Source of the DNA: Chlamydiae bacterium Ga0074140
GTDB lineage: Bacteria > Chlamydiota > Chlamydiia > Chlamydiales > Rhabdochlamydiaceae
Length of the DNA: 64,000 bases
NCBI GenBank assembly: GCA_001464115.1
Contig: LNES01000003.1
Span: 452,943 to 516,942, forward strand
Direction of reading: 5' to 3'
This document shows positions 17,292-30,207 of the stretch, piece by piece. The first letter of the stretch is position 1; every line of letters begins with the position of its first letter. The position numbers and the translations under genes were made by a program. The notes below the pieces were generated by a model. It made no database searches, was not told the DNA's origin, and saw only the letters and a list, made by a program, of their open reading frames with translations.

Positions 17292-18679
17292 TTCTCCTCC
17301 CACTTGCGGTTTTTGAAGAGCAGAATAATATATGGCCCCAGGCAAAAAAGAATCACAGCACCGAGGAGCGAAAGAACGTAAACAAGGGTATTTCCCGTTT
17401 TAACTTGAGAAGGGGGAAAGAAGCCGATGAACATGGCAAAGGCAGCGGTAAGCGTGCCGATTCCTGAAACGACCCAGATTCCCCATTTTCCACCGGGAAC
17501 TCTGTATGCGCGTGGCGTATTCGGCCTTTTGTAGCGGAGCTTGATTGCTGCAGCAAAAAGGAGAAAGTACATTACGAGATAGAGGAGAGAAACGGTCGCG
17601 CTAATAAACCAGAAGGCGGAATTTACAGTGGGCATGAGTACAAAAAGTAGCGTGATCATCGTCACGATAATGGCTTGGAAAGTAAGAAGGCCGACGGGCA
17701 TTTCACGTTTGTTGAGTTTATGGAACACATGCGGGAGATCCCCAATCTGAGCGGCAGCTAGCAAACCTTTACTTGGGCCTACGAGCCAGGTGCTCATCGA
17801 GGCGATTGCTCCCACAGCGATGAGTGCTGCCATCCAAGGAGTAAGCCAAGAGAGACCAAATGACTCTACGACGCGTGTGAAGGCTTGGATCGATCCTGAG
17901 AGCAGGTTGATATCCGATTGCGGCACAACAAATGCAATGGCTAGAACGCCTGGAATGGAAAGGCCCAAAATGATCACAAGCGAAAGGAGAATGGCTCGCG
18001 GGTAGGTCTTCTGGGGGTTGTTGACATCTTTTGCGTGGACAGCAGACATCTCGATTCCCATTAGACTCATGATAATCCCTGTGAAAAACACGAGATGCTG
18101 TGCATGTCCCATATCGGGAATCAAATTGCCCCAGGAGAGTGGGATCGCCAAGGGTTTGCCGGAAAAGAACCAGGCGCCGCCGAGTCCGATGATGAGAGCC
18201 GCGGGGATGAAAGTTCCCAGAATCGTTCCTGCAGAGCTAATCCAACCCGAGATCTTCATTCCGCGCATGTTGATGAGCGTGGCTCCCCAGAAAAGCGCCA
18301 GCGTGAGAATGAGCGTGTAAACTTTGTTGTTTGCGAGCTCGGGGTTAAAGGCATAGGCAAATGTCGAAACGATAAAGGAGAGGATGGTCGGATACCAGAC
18401 CACATTCTGAATCCAGAGGAGCCAGATCGCAAGAAAGCCCGTGCGATGGCCAAACGCCTCCTTGACCCACACAAAGACCCCTCCACGCTCAGGCCATCCC
18501 GTTGCAAGCTCTGCAGACACGAGCGCTGTTGGAATGAAAAAGAGGATCGAAGCCGCAATTAAAAAAAAGATTGAGGCGAGGCCATACTCGGCGGTAATCG
18601 GCCAATTTTTGACGCTGCCAATGGTGGCCACGTTGATCATCGCAAGAGTAAAAAGAGAGAGAACACGAGGTTTATTCAT
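17288..18679 (-). CDS. APC-family amino acid permease/antiporter (GadC/XasA-like)
   Basis: 463 residues, 12 transmembrane helices. Recognisable pieces are FTLAMINVATIGSVKNWPIT at the start, AELATGWPERGGVFVWVKEAFG (helix 2-3 loop typical of glutamate/GABA-type antiporters), MGIEMSAVHAKDVNNPQKTYP and WLVGPSKGLLAAAQ. It would import or exchange an amino acid at the inner membrane; chlamydiae depend on host amino acids. An upstream in-frame GTG adds seven residues, but the ATG before NKPRVLSLF fits the family better. It overlaps the downstream hypothetical by four bases. Confidence 0.85.
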   Translation of the reverse strand: MNKPRVLSLFTLAMINVATIGSVKNWPITAEYGLASIFFLIAASILFFIPTALVSAELATGWPERGGVFVWVKEAFGHRTGFLAIWLLWIQNVVWYPTILSFIVSTFAYAFNPELANNKVYTLILTLALFWGATLINMRGMKISGWISSAGTILGTFIPAALIIGLGGAWFFSGKPLAIPLSWGNLIPDMGHAQHLVFFTGIIMSLMGIEMSAVHAKDVNNPQKTYPRAILLSLVIILGLSIPGVLAIAFVVPQSDINLLSGSIQAFTRVVESFGLSWLTPWMAALIAVGAIASMSTWLVGPSKGLLAAAQIGDLPHVFHKLNKREMPVGLLTFQAIIVTMITLLFVLMPTVNSAFWFISATVSLLYLVMYFLLFAAAIKLRYKRPNTPRAYRVPGGKWGIWVVSGIGTLTAAFAMFIGFFPPSQVKTGNTLVYVLSLLGAVILFCLGPYIILLFKNRKWEEK

Positions 18680-18737
18680 GCAACCATTATTGCCGTACAC
18701 CGGATTCTCGCAAAAGCAAATTAAGCAAGAGATCTAA

Positions 18738-20117
18738 TCAAAGGACCTGCCAGACAATTGCTCTTCCTTTGCCCTTGGATGTAATTAGCCCCTTTCTTTT
18801 CAGTTCGGCGAGATCATAACGCAACATGCGTTCGGAAATTTTGGGGGTCATCCGTTTGTAGATTTCACGGAAGGGGAGGCTTTCTCTTTTTTTGAAGAGT
18901 CTTAGGATCATCTTTTGTCGGTCCATTAGCTCCTCTGGCTCAAGAGGAGTGGCTCTTCCCTCGCGGAATACAAGTTGTGTTTGAGAGTGAGGAAAAAAAG
19001 TTACCCGAAAGTTGGTAGCTAGCTCTTCCCATTTGGGTTCTGGATAATTTCCGCTTACGCACGACTCAATAATCCTTTTGTAGCCGCTTCCCCAGACTTC
19101 CATCAAGCGCATTTGGTGGAAGACTCTTGTAATGACGCGATTGCGAATCCGGCTCACCCCCGACTTAAAGTCATCGAGGGTGAATCCGAAAGGAAGCATC
19201 CCCGGGCTTTGAATTTCTAAGCGGTTATCGAAAATTGCAATCTGGTGATAGGTTCCTCTAATGGAGTAGTCGGCATGGGCAAGCGCATTTAGGAGCGTCT
19301 CGCGTATAGCCGAAGGGGGATATTCCGGGATATCTTTCCTTCGCATTTCTCCAAATTGCGCCGCAAGACGGGTGTTGCGCGCGATGAATTTAGGAACCTC
19401 CTCTATCGCATCCAAAATAGTTCCTTCACTCTCATAACGATCTAAGAACTCGCTTTTATCATTTCCCAGAAAGCGCGCGCAGCCCACACGGGCGTCGGGG
19501 ACAAACTGCTGCCTTGCCTCCTTTTTTCCAAAGAGTATAAGGCCACCTATGGAAGGGACTATTCGTCCAGCAAAGGGCACGAGAATTCCTAAGGAGCGCA
19601 TCTTTTCTTCGTTTAAAGGCTCGGATTTGAAAAACCTGGAAGCGTATTCCAGATCAAGGTCCCTTTTTGAAAGGTCTGGTATGGGTTGTTGATCATATGA
19701 GAGATCGAGAAATGAACGCTTCAGCTCTCCCAGCAGCTCTTCGCCTGCCGGGCGACTGGTCGATCCAAGGCGGATATAGACCCCCCTTTCTGCACCCTCT
19801 TTTTTCAGATAGAAGGATCCTTTCCAATGTGCGACCTTGACGATCAGGAGATTCTTCTCTAAAAAGGTGGTGATTTCTATCTCGGGAAGAAGGATTGGGC
19901 GAATGCCATCGGCAATTGCATTTGCAAGAGCCTCCTCCGCCTTAAAAACGTCCTTTATTCCAGTAATCGTCCCGTCTGGCGCACGCCCAATCACAATAAT
20001 CCCCCCAGCTGTGTTTGCAAAGGCGACAATCGTCTTGAGAATGGGATCGAGGGAAGAGAGGTCTCTTTTAAACTCCAAAGTTTTGCTCTCGGATCTTAGA
20101 AGCAGATCTTCAATCAT
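18738..20117 (-). CDS. AlbA_2/Schlafen-type ATPase-like transcriptional regulator
   Basis: 459 residues. The N-terminal AlbA_2 (Slfn AAA_4) domain has SESKTLEFKRDLSSLDPILK and IVAFANTAGGIIVIGRAPDG. The middle has a HATPase_c_4-like part (PPSAIRETLLNALAHADYSI, FGFTLDDFKSGVSRIRN, VWGSGYKRI). The C-terminus is a winged-helix DNA-binding region (RLFKKRESLPFREIYKRMTP, LRYDLAELKRKGLI). Proteins of this kind are commonly called ATP-dependent DNA helicase-like regulators. The gene is divergent from glgB, with a striking set of repeated half-sites between them, suggesting it regulates itself and glgB. Confidence 0.8.
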   Translation of the reverse strand: MIEDLLLRSESKTLEFKRDLSSLDPILKTIVAFANTAGGIIVIGRAPDGTITGIKDVFKAEEALANAIADGIRPILLPEIEITTFLEKNLLIVKVAHWKGSFYLKKEGAERGVYIRLGSTSRPAGEELLGELKRSFLDLSYDQQPIPDLSKRDLDLEYASRFFKSEPLNEEKMRSLGILVPFAGRIVPSIGGLILFGKKEARQQFVPDARVGCARFLGNDKSEFLDRYESEGTILDAIEEVPKFIARNTRLAAQFGEMRRKDIPEYPPSAIRETLLNALAHADYSIRGTYHQIAIFDNRLEIQSPGMLPFGFTLDDFKSGVSRIRNRVITRVFHQMRLMEVWGSGYKRIIESCVSGNYPEPKWEELATNFRVTFFPHSQTQLVFREGRATPLEPEELMDRQKMILRLFKKRESLPFREIYKRMTPKISERMLRYDLAELKRKGLITSKGKGRAIVWQVL

Positions 20118-20134
20118 AAGCTCCTCATTTCTCT

Positions 20135-20182
20135 AATTCTGCAAAATCCTGCAATATCCTGCAACAGAGAAATTGCAGGATT
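20135..20182. promoter_or_regulatory. Operator-like array of four 10-bp half-sites
   Basis: Three head-to-tail decamers AATTCTGCAA, AATCCTGCAA and TATCCTGCAA stand at exact 10-bp spacing (20135-20164). After eight bases comes the perfect inverse TTGCAGGATT (20173-20182). One-helical-turn spacing places the direct copies on one DNA face. The array lies 18 bases before the AlbA_2 regulator start, and its inverted site touches the glgB -35 region. This is what an autoregulatory operator would look like. Confidence 0.6.
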
Positions 20183-20209
20183 CAAAAAATACGGCTAATT
20201 GAGTATAGA
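20181..20209 (+). promoter_or_regulatory. Probable glgB promoter
   Basis: TTCAAA and TATAGA separated by 17 bases. The predicted start near 20216 leaves a leader of about 17 bases to the ATG at 20233. The -35 hexamer directly abuts the inverted half-site of the operator array, so a bound protein would block it. Confidence 0.45.
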
Positions 20210-20232
20210 AAGAGAGAATGCAAGAGGCAACA

Positions 20233-25544
<5,312 letters not shown>

Positions 25545-25657
25545 AATTCACCTCGAATTAAAAAAAAGCATGCTAAGAAAATTTAAGTTTCAATGAAAGA
25601 AAAAAGCAAGTCGAACGAGTTTGCCAATTGTCAGTTAAGTAGAAAAGATGCTCAAAA

Positions 25658-26350
25658 TCAGGGGGCTGCGGGAGCGGCCAGCATGTTCGTTCCTTGCACG
25701 GTATACTGCTCAAGCATGGGGCAGATCTGCCTGAGTTCGGCCAATTGATCCGGGAGCTTGCTCATTGCATCGAGATATCCTTGCATCATGTATGTGAACT
25801 CGCGAGAAGTTACATCGGGAAAAGCTGGGTTGCAAGGAAGGTCACTTGGCCGGCACTGTAACTCAAGCGTTTTGAGAGTTTTTCCCCAGACTGTGAGCAT
25901 CCGCTTACAATAGGACTGAGAATCCACTGTGACACAGAGATGGGTGACCCGAAGGCAGTGTTGGGGAATATGATCGATCAATTGATCCAGGTTGCCACTG
26001 CCATTTTTCAAGACAAACTCAAAAAAGTTGAATGCAATCGTCATTCTTTTCAAGTGTAAGAAGAGTTTTGTTTTGCCTAGCGGAAATAACCGAGCAAGAT
26101 CTAAAACTTTTAGAGAGGTAAGATCAAATTCTTGAAAAAATGGCTTTGAAGTAGACGCTCCCGCAGCAAAATTTTTGGAGACTTTTTCGCAAGAAAGTAG
26201 AGCAGAAGCATCAAGAAAGGAGATGCTTTTCGCAATGAGAGCGCTGGGGAGGTTTCCGATGTTTTTAACTTGAGAAGATGCTGCGTTCGAAGATGAACTT
26301 CCTAAATGGGGTCTTTTAGCTGCGGGTTCGAGGCACGTACTCATGGACAT
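25658..26350 (-). CDS. F-box-like protein, second of the tandem pair
   Basis: 230 residues. The Ser/Ala-rich leader (AAKRPHLGSSSSNAASSQ) is followed by an F-box-like segment at 33-68 (NLPSALIAKSISFLDASALL, SCEKVSKNFAAG). The leucine-rich portion (FLHLKRMTIAFNFFEFVL, TLKTLELQC) is shorter than in its neighbour, and the protein ends in a Met/Pro/Ala tail. Shared layout with the downstream gene (leader, F-box-like region, LxxLxL strands with WGKTLKTLELQ versus WGTKLKHLELQ) implies gene duplication. GGAG precedes the ATG by six bases. Probable secreted host-ubiquitin modulator; the function is inferred. Confidence 0.65.
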   Translation of the reverse strand: MSMSTCLEPAAKRPHLGSSSSNAASSQVKNIGNLPSALIAKSISFLDASALLSCEKVSKNFAAGASTSKPFFQEFDLTSLKVLDLARLFPLGKTKLFLHLKRMTIAFNFFEFVLKNGSGNLDQLIDHIPQHCLRVTHLCVTVDSQSYCKRMLTVWGKTLKTLELQCRPSDLPCNPAFPDVTSREFTYMMQGYLDAMSKLPDQLAELRQICPMLEQYTVQGTNMLAAPAAP

Positions 26351-26449
26351 TTTCGACTCCTAAATTTTAAAAACCCGACCAGTTTGACCTGTGTGTGGAT
26401 TTTATAAAAGCTCTTTCAGCTGTCTCACGTGCTGATTCTTGCAAAGCTC

Positions 26450-26479
26450 TTGCTTCTTTATAGGAAAATATTTTATACA
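26450..26479 (+). promoter_or_regulatory. Possible promoter
   Basis: TTGCTT and TATACA separated by 18 bases, about 38 bases upstream of the ATG of the small membrane protein gene. Reasonable match in an otherwise empty 167-base divergent gap. Confidence 0.35.
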
Positions 26480-26517
26480 AAGGGGAAGAGATTTATCTCG
26501 TTTAACTTGGAGACTTT

Positions 26518-27093
26518 ATGAAAAAAACGATGCTGAAATGCGCCGTACTCGGCGGTCTTGTCGTCTTCCTATGGGGATTTGTGTCCTGGATGGTTCTTCC
26601 ATGGCACCAGATGACAATGAAGAAATTTCAAGATGAGAGAGATGTAGCTGATGCCATTCAAGAAAATACACTTGAGAGCGGCGTCTACATGCTTCCCAAC
26701 TGCTTTTCCTACGATAAAGGGATGAGCAAGGGAGATATGGAAAAAGCGAAGATGGAAACGAAAGAGATGATGCAGAAAGGCCCGATCGTCTATGCGATCG
26801 TGAAAAAAGAGGGGATGGCTCCCAGCATGATGGGTCAATTCATCACAGGGCTCATCGTCAACATCGTCGCGGCTTTCTTTGTTACCTGGCTGCTCTCGAT
26901 GACAAAAGCGATGGCCTATATGAAGCAGGTCTATTTTATTACAGGGGTTGCATTCACTGCTGGTTTGATGATCTCCCTGCCCGGTTGGGTCTGGATGGGA
27001 ATTCCAGCAAGCTGCACTTTAGTCAGCATGCTGGATCTTCTGATCAGCTGGTTCCTAGCTGGTCTTGTCATTGCTAAAATGGCGAAGAAGTAA
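26518..27093 (+). CDS. Hypothetical membrane protein, four helices
   Basis: 191 residues. One N-terminal membrane anchor (CAVLGGLVVFLWGFVSWMVL) is followed by about 80 soluble residues with MLPNCFSYDKGM and many Met/Lys, then three further helices (ITGLIVNIVAAFFVTWLL, VYFITGVAFTAGLMISLP, LDLLISWFLAGLVIAKM). I do not recognise the family with certainty. The soluble loop would face the periplasm or a host vacuole. GGAG precedes the ATG, and a clear terminator follows, so it is monocistronic. Confidence 0.6.
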   Translation: MKKTMLKCAVLGGLVVFLWGFVSWMVLPWHQMTMKKFQDERDVADAIQENTLESGVYMLPNCFSYDKGMSKGDMEKAKMETKEMMQKGPIVYAIVKKEGMAPSMMGQFITGLIVNIVAAFFVTWLLSMTKAMAYMKQVYFITGVAFTAGLMISLPGWVWMGIPASCTLVSMLDLLISWFLAGLVIAKMAKK

Positions 27094-27117
27094 TCCGCGC
27101 TTAGATCTCACTAGAAC

Positions 27118-27158
27118 AAAGAGGCGTTTTGCTCATGCAAAACGCCTCTTTCTTTTTT
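27118..27158 (+). terminator. Rho-independent terminator
   Basis: A 15-bp perfect stem (AAAGAGGCGTTTTGC paired with GCAAAACGCCTCTTT) with a TCAT loop is followed by a T-rich run. It ends the transcript of the small membrane protein gene. Confidence 0.9.
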
Positions 27159-27190
27159 GGAGTGCGGTGACTCGTCACCGCACTCTAAAA
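27159..27190. repeat. GGAGTGCGGTGA intergenic hairpin repeat, copy 1
   Basis: AGTGCGGTGA, loop CTCG, TCACCGCACT. The same GGAGTGCGGTGAC start reappears at 29.6 kb, and a GGAGTGCGGCGC relative at 41.0 kb, all just beyond the 3' end of a gene. Confidence 0.75.
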
Positions 27191-27222
27191 AGACCGAATC
27201 ATTTTCAGAGCTTTATTATTCT

Positions 27223-28599
27223 CTAGTTTTGCATTTTGAATTTTGAGTTTTGAATTTCCCCGAGTAGCGTCTGGTGGTTATAGCCGTGGATCTTCACCCT
27301 TTGGAGAGTGCCGATCATGCGATCATCTCCCGAAAAGAGAACATTCTTCCAGCAGCGTGTACGCCCTTTGAACTGACCCTCATCTTTGTTCCGCTTTTCA
27401 ACGAGGACCTCTACCTCTTTGCCAAGCATCTCCTGTCTCTCCTCGGTGCAGATCTCTTGGTAGAGAGAGAGAAGGCGTTGAAGCCTCTCATGCTTGACCT
27501 CTTCGGCGATATCATCTTTCCAGCGGAATGCAGGGGTTCCTTTTCGCGCGCTATAGGCAAAGAGAAAAGCCACGGAGTAGCGGATCGCTTTGAAATGGTC
27601 ATAAGTCATTTGGAACTCCTCTTCGGTTTCTGTAGGGAAACCCACGATGATGTCTGTTCCGAGCACGACATTCGGCACTGTTTGGCGGAGGAGCGCTACC
27701 TTTTCAAGATACTGCTCAATTGTATAGATGCGGTGCATCTTTTTAAGGATGCGGTTAGACCCGGCCTGCATGGGAAAGTGGACAAATTCGCAAAGAGAGG
27801 GAAGGTCGCGAATCGCCTCCATGAGCTGAAGGGTGATGTCGACAGGATGGCTTGTCATGAAGCGGATCCTCTCGAGACCTGGAATCTTATCTAACTTATA
27901 GAGGAGATCGTGAAAGAGACAGTTCCACTCGGGCTTGTCTTTTCCGTAGCTGTTCACGTTCTGTCCGAGCAGGGTAATTTCTTTATATCCTTTGTCAACA
28001 AGTCCGCGGCACTCATCGACGATACTTTGAGGATCTCTCGATACCTCCTGGCCGCGTGTATATGGGACTACGCAATAGGTGCAAAACTTGTCGCAGCCGC
28101 GGATGATCGAGACATATGCCTTAACAGGATCTTCTCGTTTAGCGGCCAGGTAGTCGAGATTCTCTTCAAACTGATCATCTGTGCGAATTGTTTTGCGACC
28201 CGATTCGACCACCTCGTCGAGTACGTTGCTGAGATCTCCGATATTATTTGTTCCAATCACAAAGTCGATGTGGGGGAGTTTTCGGAAGAGGGACTCTTTT
28301 TTGGCCATGGCCATGCAGCCAGTGACCCCAATGATCGATCGGCGGGTGGTTGAACGGCCCAGTTGCCCTAGCTTGCCCATAACCTTTCTTTCAGCAAGAT
28401 CGCGGATTGAACAGGTATTAAAAATTAAAAGATCAGCCTGATCCTCATCATCGATGCGTTTTAGGCCTCTCTTTTCGAGCTGTCCGACCATGATCTCCGA
28501 GTCGAGCTCATTCATCTGGCAGCCGTAGGTGCGAATAAAAAAGGTATTTAAAGGACGTTTTTGAGGGTGCATAGGCGTGTGTAAAATATTTTTTAGCAT
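27223..28599 (-). CDS. miaB: tRNA-2-methylthio-N6-isopentenyladenosine synthase MiaB
   Basis: 458 residues, radical-SAM methylthiotransferase. The UPF0004 domain has FIRTYGCQMNELDSEIM, NTCSIRDLAERKV and GCMAMAKKE; the radical-SAM site is CDKFCTYC; the TRAM domain is near the end (EVLVEKRNKDEGQFKGRTRC). It modifies i6A37 in tRNAs reading UNN codons, complementing MtaB. AGG lies eight bases before the ATG. The last ten residues (QNSKFKMQN) are encoded by an AATTCAAAATTCAAAA-type low-complexity repeat, so the C-terminus appears extended by repeat insertion. Confidence 0.95.
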   Translation of the reverse strand: MLKNILHTPMHPQKRPLNTFFIRTYGCQMNELDSEIMVGQLEKRGLKRIDDEDQADLLIFNTCSIRDLAERKVMGKLGQLGRSTTRRSIIGVTGCMAMAKKESLFRKLPHIDFVIGTNNIGDLSNVLDEVVESGRKTIRTDDQFEENLDYLAAKREDPVKAYVSIIRGCDKFCTYCVVPYTRGQEVSRDPQSIVDECRGLVDKGYKEITLLGQNVNSYGKDKPEWNCLFHDLLYKLDKIPGLERIRFMTSHPVDITLQLMEAIRDLPSLCEFVHFPMQAGSNRILKKMHRIYTIEQYLEKVALLRQTVPNVVLGTDIIVGFPTETEEEFQMTYDHFKAIRYSVAFLFAYSARKGTPAFRWKDDIAEEVKHERLQRLLSLYQEICTEERQEMLGKEVEVLVEKRNKDEGQFKGRTRCWKNVLFSGDDRMIGTLQRVKIHGYNHQTLLGEIQNSKFKMQN

Positions 28600-28737
28600 G
28601 CAGTTTACCTGAGAGAGGGAAAAGATGTCAAAGATCTATGCCTAGAAGTCGCATGGTAAATCCCTGTGCGACAAAAGTTGCTTTTCAAAAAAAAGCAGGG
28701 AACGTATGATGTTGCCTTTGAAAAAAAGTGGGACCAC

Positions 28738-29190
28738 ATGCTTCAGCAGAAAAGAGATAAAACGCTTCTCCTCACGAAGGAAGAAGCCCAAGGGAAGAGA
28801 AAATGGTTTCTCTTCGACGCCTCAGGAAAAACTTTAGGTAGATTTGCTTCGGAAGTCGCAAAGATTCTAAGAGGGAAACACAAGCCTAACTTCACCCCAA
28901 ACGTTGATTGTGGCGATGGCGTCGTCATTATCAATGCAGAGAAGATCCAGGTAACAGGCTCGAAAGAAGCGCAGAAAATGTACTACTATTACACTGGCGC
29001 AATGAGCGGTCTCCGCGAAGTTCCTTACCGCGTGATGAAAGCAAGAAAGCCAGACTACATCCTCAGGCACGCAATTAAAGGGATGATGCCAAAAACACGA
29101 TTAACCGAAGCGCAGATGAAAAAATTGCGTATCTTCGCTGGCGTGAAACATGATATGGAAGCTCAACAACCTACCTTGGTCAAGATCTAA
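28738..29190 (+). CDS. rplM: 50S ribosomal protein L13
   Basis: 150 residues from the ATG at MLQQKRDK, the usual chlamydial length. Typical motifs are WFLFDASGKTLGRFASEVAK, ILRGKHKPNFTPNVDCGD, KMYYYYTG, and RHAIKGMMPK near the C-terminus. An upstream in-frame GTG would add 24 Lys-rich residues not expected in L13. It forms a two-gene unit with rpsI three bases downstream, the standard L13-S9 arrangement. Confidence 0.95.
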   Translation: MLQQKRDKTLLLTKEEAQGKRKWFLFDASGKTLGRFASEVAKILRGKHKPNFTPNVDCGDGVVIINAEKIQVTGSKEAQKMYYYYTGAMSGLREVPYRVMKARKPDYILRHAIKGMMPKTRLTEAQMKKLRIFAGVKHDMEAQQPTLVKI

Positions 29191-29193
29191 ACT

Positions 29194-29583
29194 ATGGAAA
29201 AAGAATACATCGGAACAGGAAGAAGAAAAACTGCAGTTGCCTCCGTAAGACTCCGTCCTGGCGCAGGCAATATCGACGTTAACGGACGCAAATTCGAAGA
29301 GTATTTTGTCGGTGAGCGTCAACGCAAGTTGATCACCGCTCCCATAGAAAAACTCTCCTCACTGGAACGTTACGACATCCTCATCCGCGTGAAAGGCGGC
29401 GGAATCGACGGCCAAGCCGTTGCAACGCGCCTCGGTCTTGCCCGCGCGCTTGTCAAAGAAGATGAGACACGCAGACACGACCTCAAAGTTGTAGGCTACC
29501 TCACACGTGATCCGCGTAAGCGCGAGCGTAAGAAGTACGGCCTCTGCGGCGCACGTAAGCGCTTCCAATACTCTAAACGCTAA
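29194..29583 (+). CDS. rpsI: 30S ribosomal protein S9
   Basis: 129 residues. GTGRRKTAVASVRLRPGAG opens the protein, and VKGGGIDGQAVATRLGLARAL and the conserved C-terminus KKYGLCGARKRFQYSKR reach into the ribosomal P site. It follows rplM after a three-base gap with no space for its own promoter. Confidence 0.97.
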   Translation: MEKEYIGTGRRKTAVASVRLRPGAGNIDVNGRKFEEYFVGERQRKLITAPIEKLSSLERYDILIRVKGGGIDGQAVATRLGLARALVKEDETRRHDLKVVGYLTRDPRKRERKKYGLCGARKRFQYSKR

Positions 29584-29585
29584 TT

Positions 29586-29636
29586 TTTGGAGTGCGGTGA
29601 CTTGTCACCGCTTTCTTAGACAGCGACTGGTCGCTG
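29586..29636. repeat. GGAGTGCGGTGA intergenic hairpin repeat, copy 2
   Basis: GCGGTGA, loop CTTG, TCACCGC is followed by a second hairpin CAGCGAC-TG-GTCGCTG and then CTCTTTT. It lies directly after rpsI and may also serve as its transcription terminator. Confidence 0.65.
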
Positions 29637-29699
29637 CTCTTTTCGGCAGTTCGAGATCTACGCTTTTCTATTGAGCTCAAAGAAGGAGTTCTTCGAAAG

Positions 29700-30080
29700 T
29701 TAATGACCTTGAAGTTGTGCCACGGCGTTTTGAAAGGCTTGCATTGCAGGATTGACCGCGGGGTCTGGGTTAAGGGCGTTCAAAGCTCCTTGGAGGGATT
29801 CCGCGAGGTCATAGAGCTTTTGCCCGCCTACAAATACACAAATAGCTCCTACGGTGGCCATAACTGGGAAAATGATCGAGCCGTTTATTGCAGTTCCGAT
29901 GATGCCAATCACAAAAAGCGTAATGCCGACATATAAGATATTTCTTGCAATGGTAACTCCTCGTGCGGCCCCCTCTGATCCCATGCTTCCACGGCCATTT
30001 CCATCTGCACGAATGGCTTCAATATCACTAGACCAAAGTGCCATCTTCATCACGTCCCAAGTGCTTAATTCTGCAGCCAT
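29700..30080 (-). CDS. Small bilobed membrane protein, inclusion-membrane-protein-like
   Basis: 126 residues. Two hydrophobic helices (about 46-64 ARNILYVGITLFVIGIIG and 67-85 IIFPVMATVGAICVFVGG) are separated by a two- or three-residue turn, with hydrophilic ends and no signal peptide. This bilobed motif is the hallmark of chlamydial Inc proteins, which are type III-secreted into the host vacuole membrane. The Gly-rich stretch (DGNGRGSMGSEGAARG) before it and the Asn/Pro-rich stretch after it are unremarkable. AGGA precedes the ATG. The upstream gap is very AT-rich. An ordinary small membrane protein remains possible. Confidence 0.55.
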   Translation of the reverse strand: MAAELSTWDVMKMALWSSDIEAIRADGNGRGSMGSEGAARGVTIARNILYVGITLFVIGIIGTAINGSIIFPVMATVGAICVFVGGQKLYDLAESLQGALNALNPDPAVNPAMQAFQNAVAQLQGH

Positions 30081-30207
30081 AATTTTTCCTGAGTTAAATT
30101 AACGTCTAAGTAGATAATATCAAATTGCTGAAATAATTTACATTTTATTAGAAATCAAAAATAAATTAATAAAAATATAAATAATTAAATTTTTAATTAT
30201 ATGAATT

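Noticed and set aside
20135..20182. Short direct repeats as a possible CRISPR fragment
   Set aside because: The repeats are 10 bp with no spacers, no cas genes are nearby, and the inverted fourth copy fits an operator.
28648..28700. GTCGCA/TGCGAC hairpin before rplM as an L13 leader
   Set aside because: Six-bp stem with a large loop; too weak to claim without comparison.
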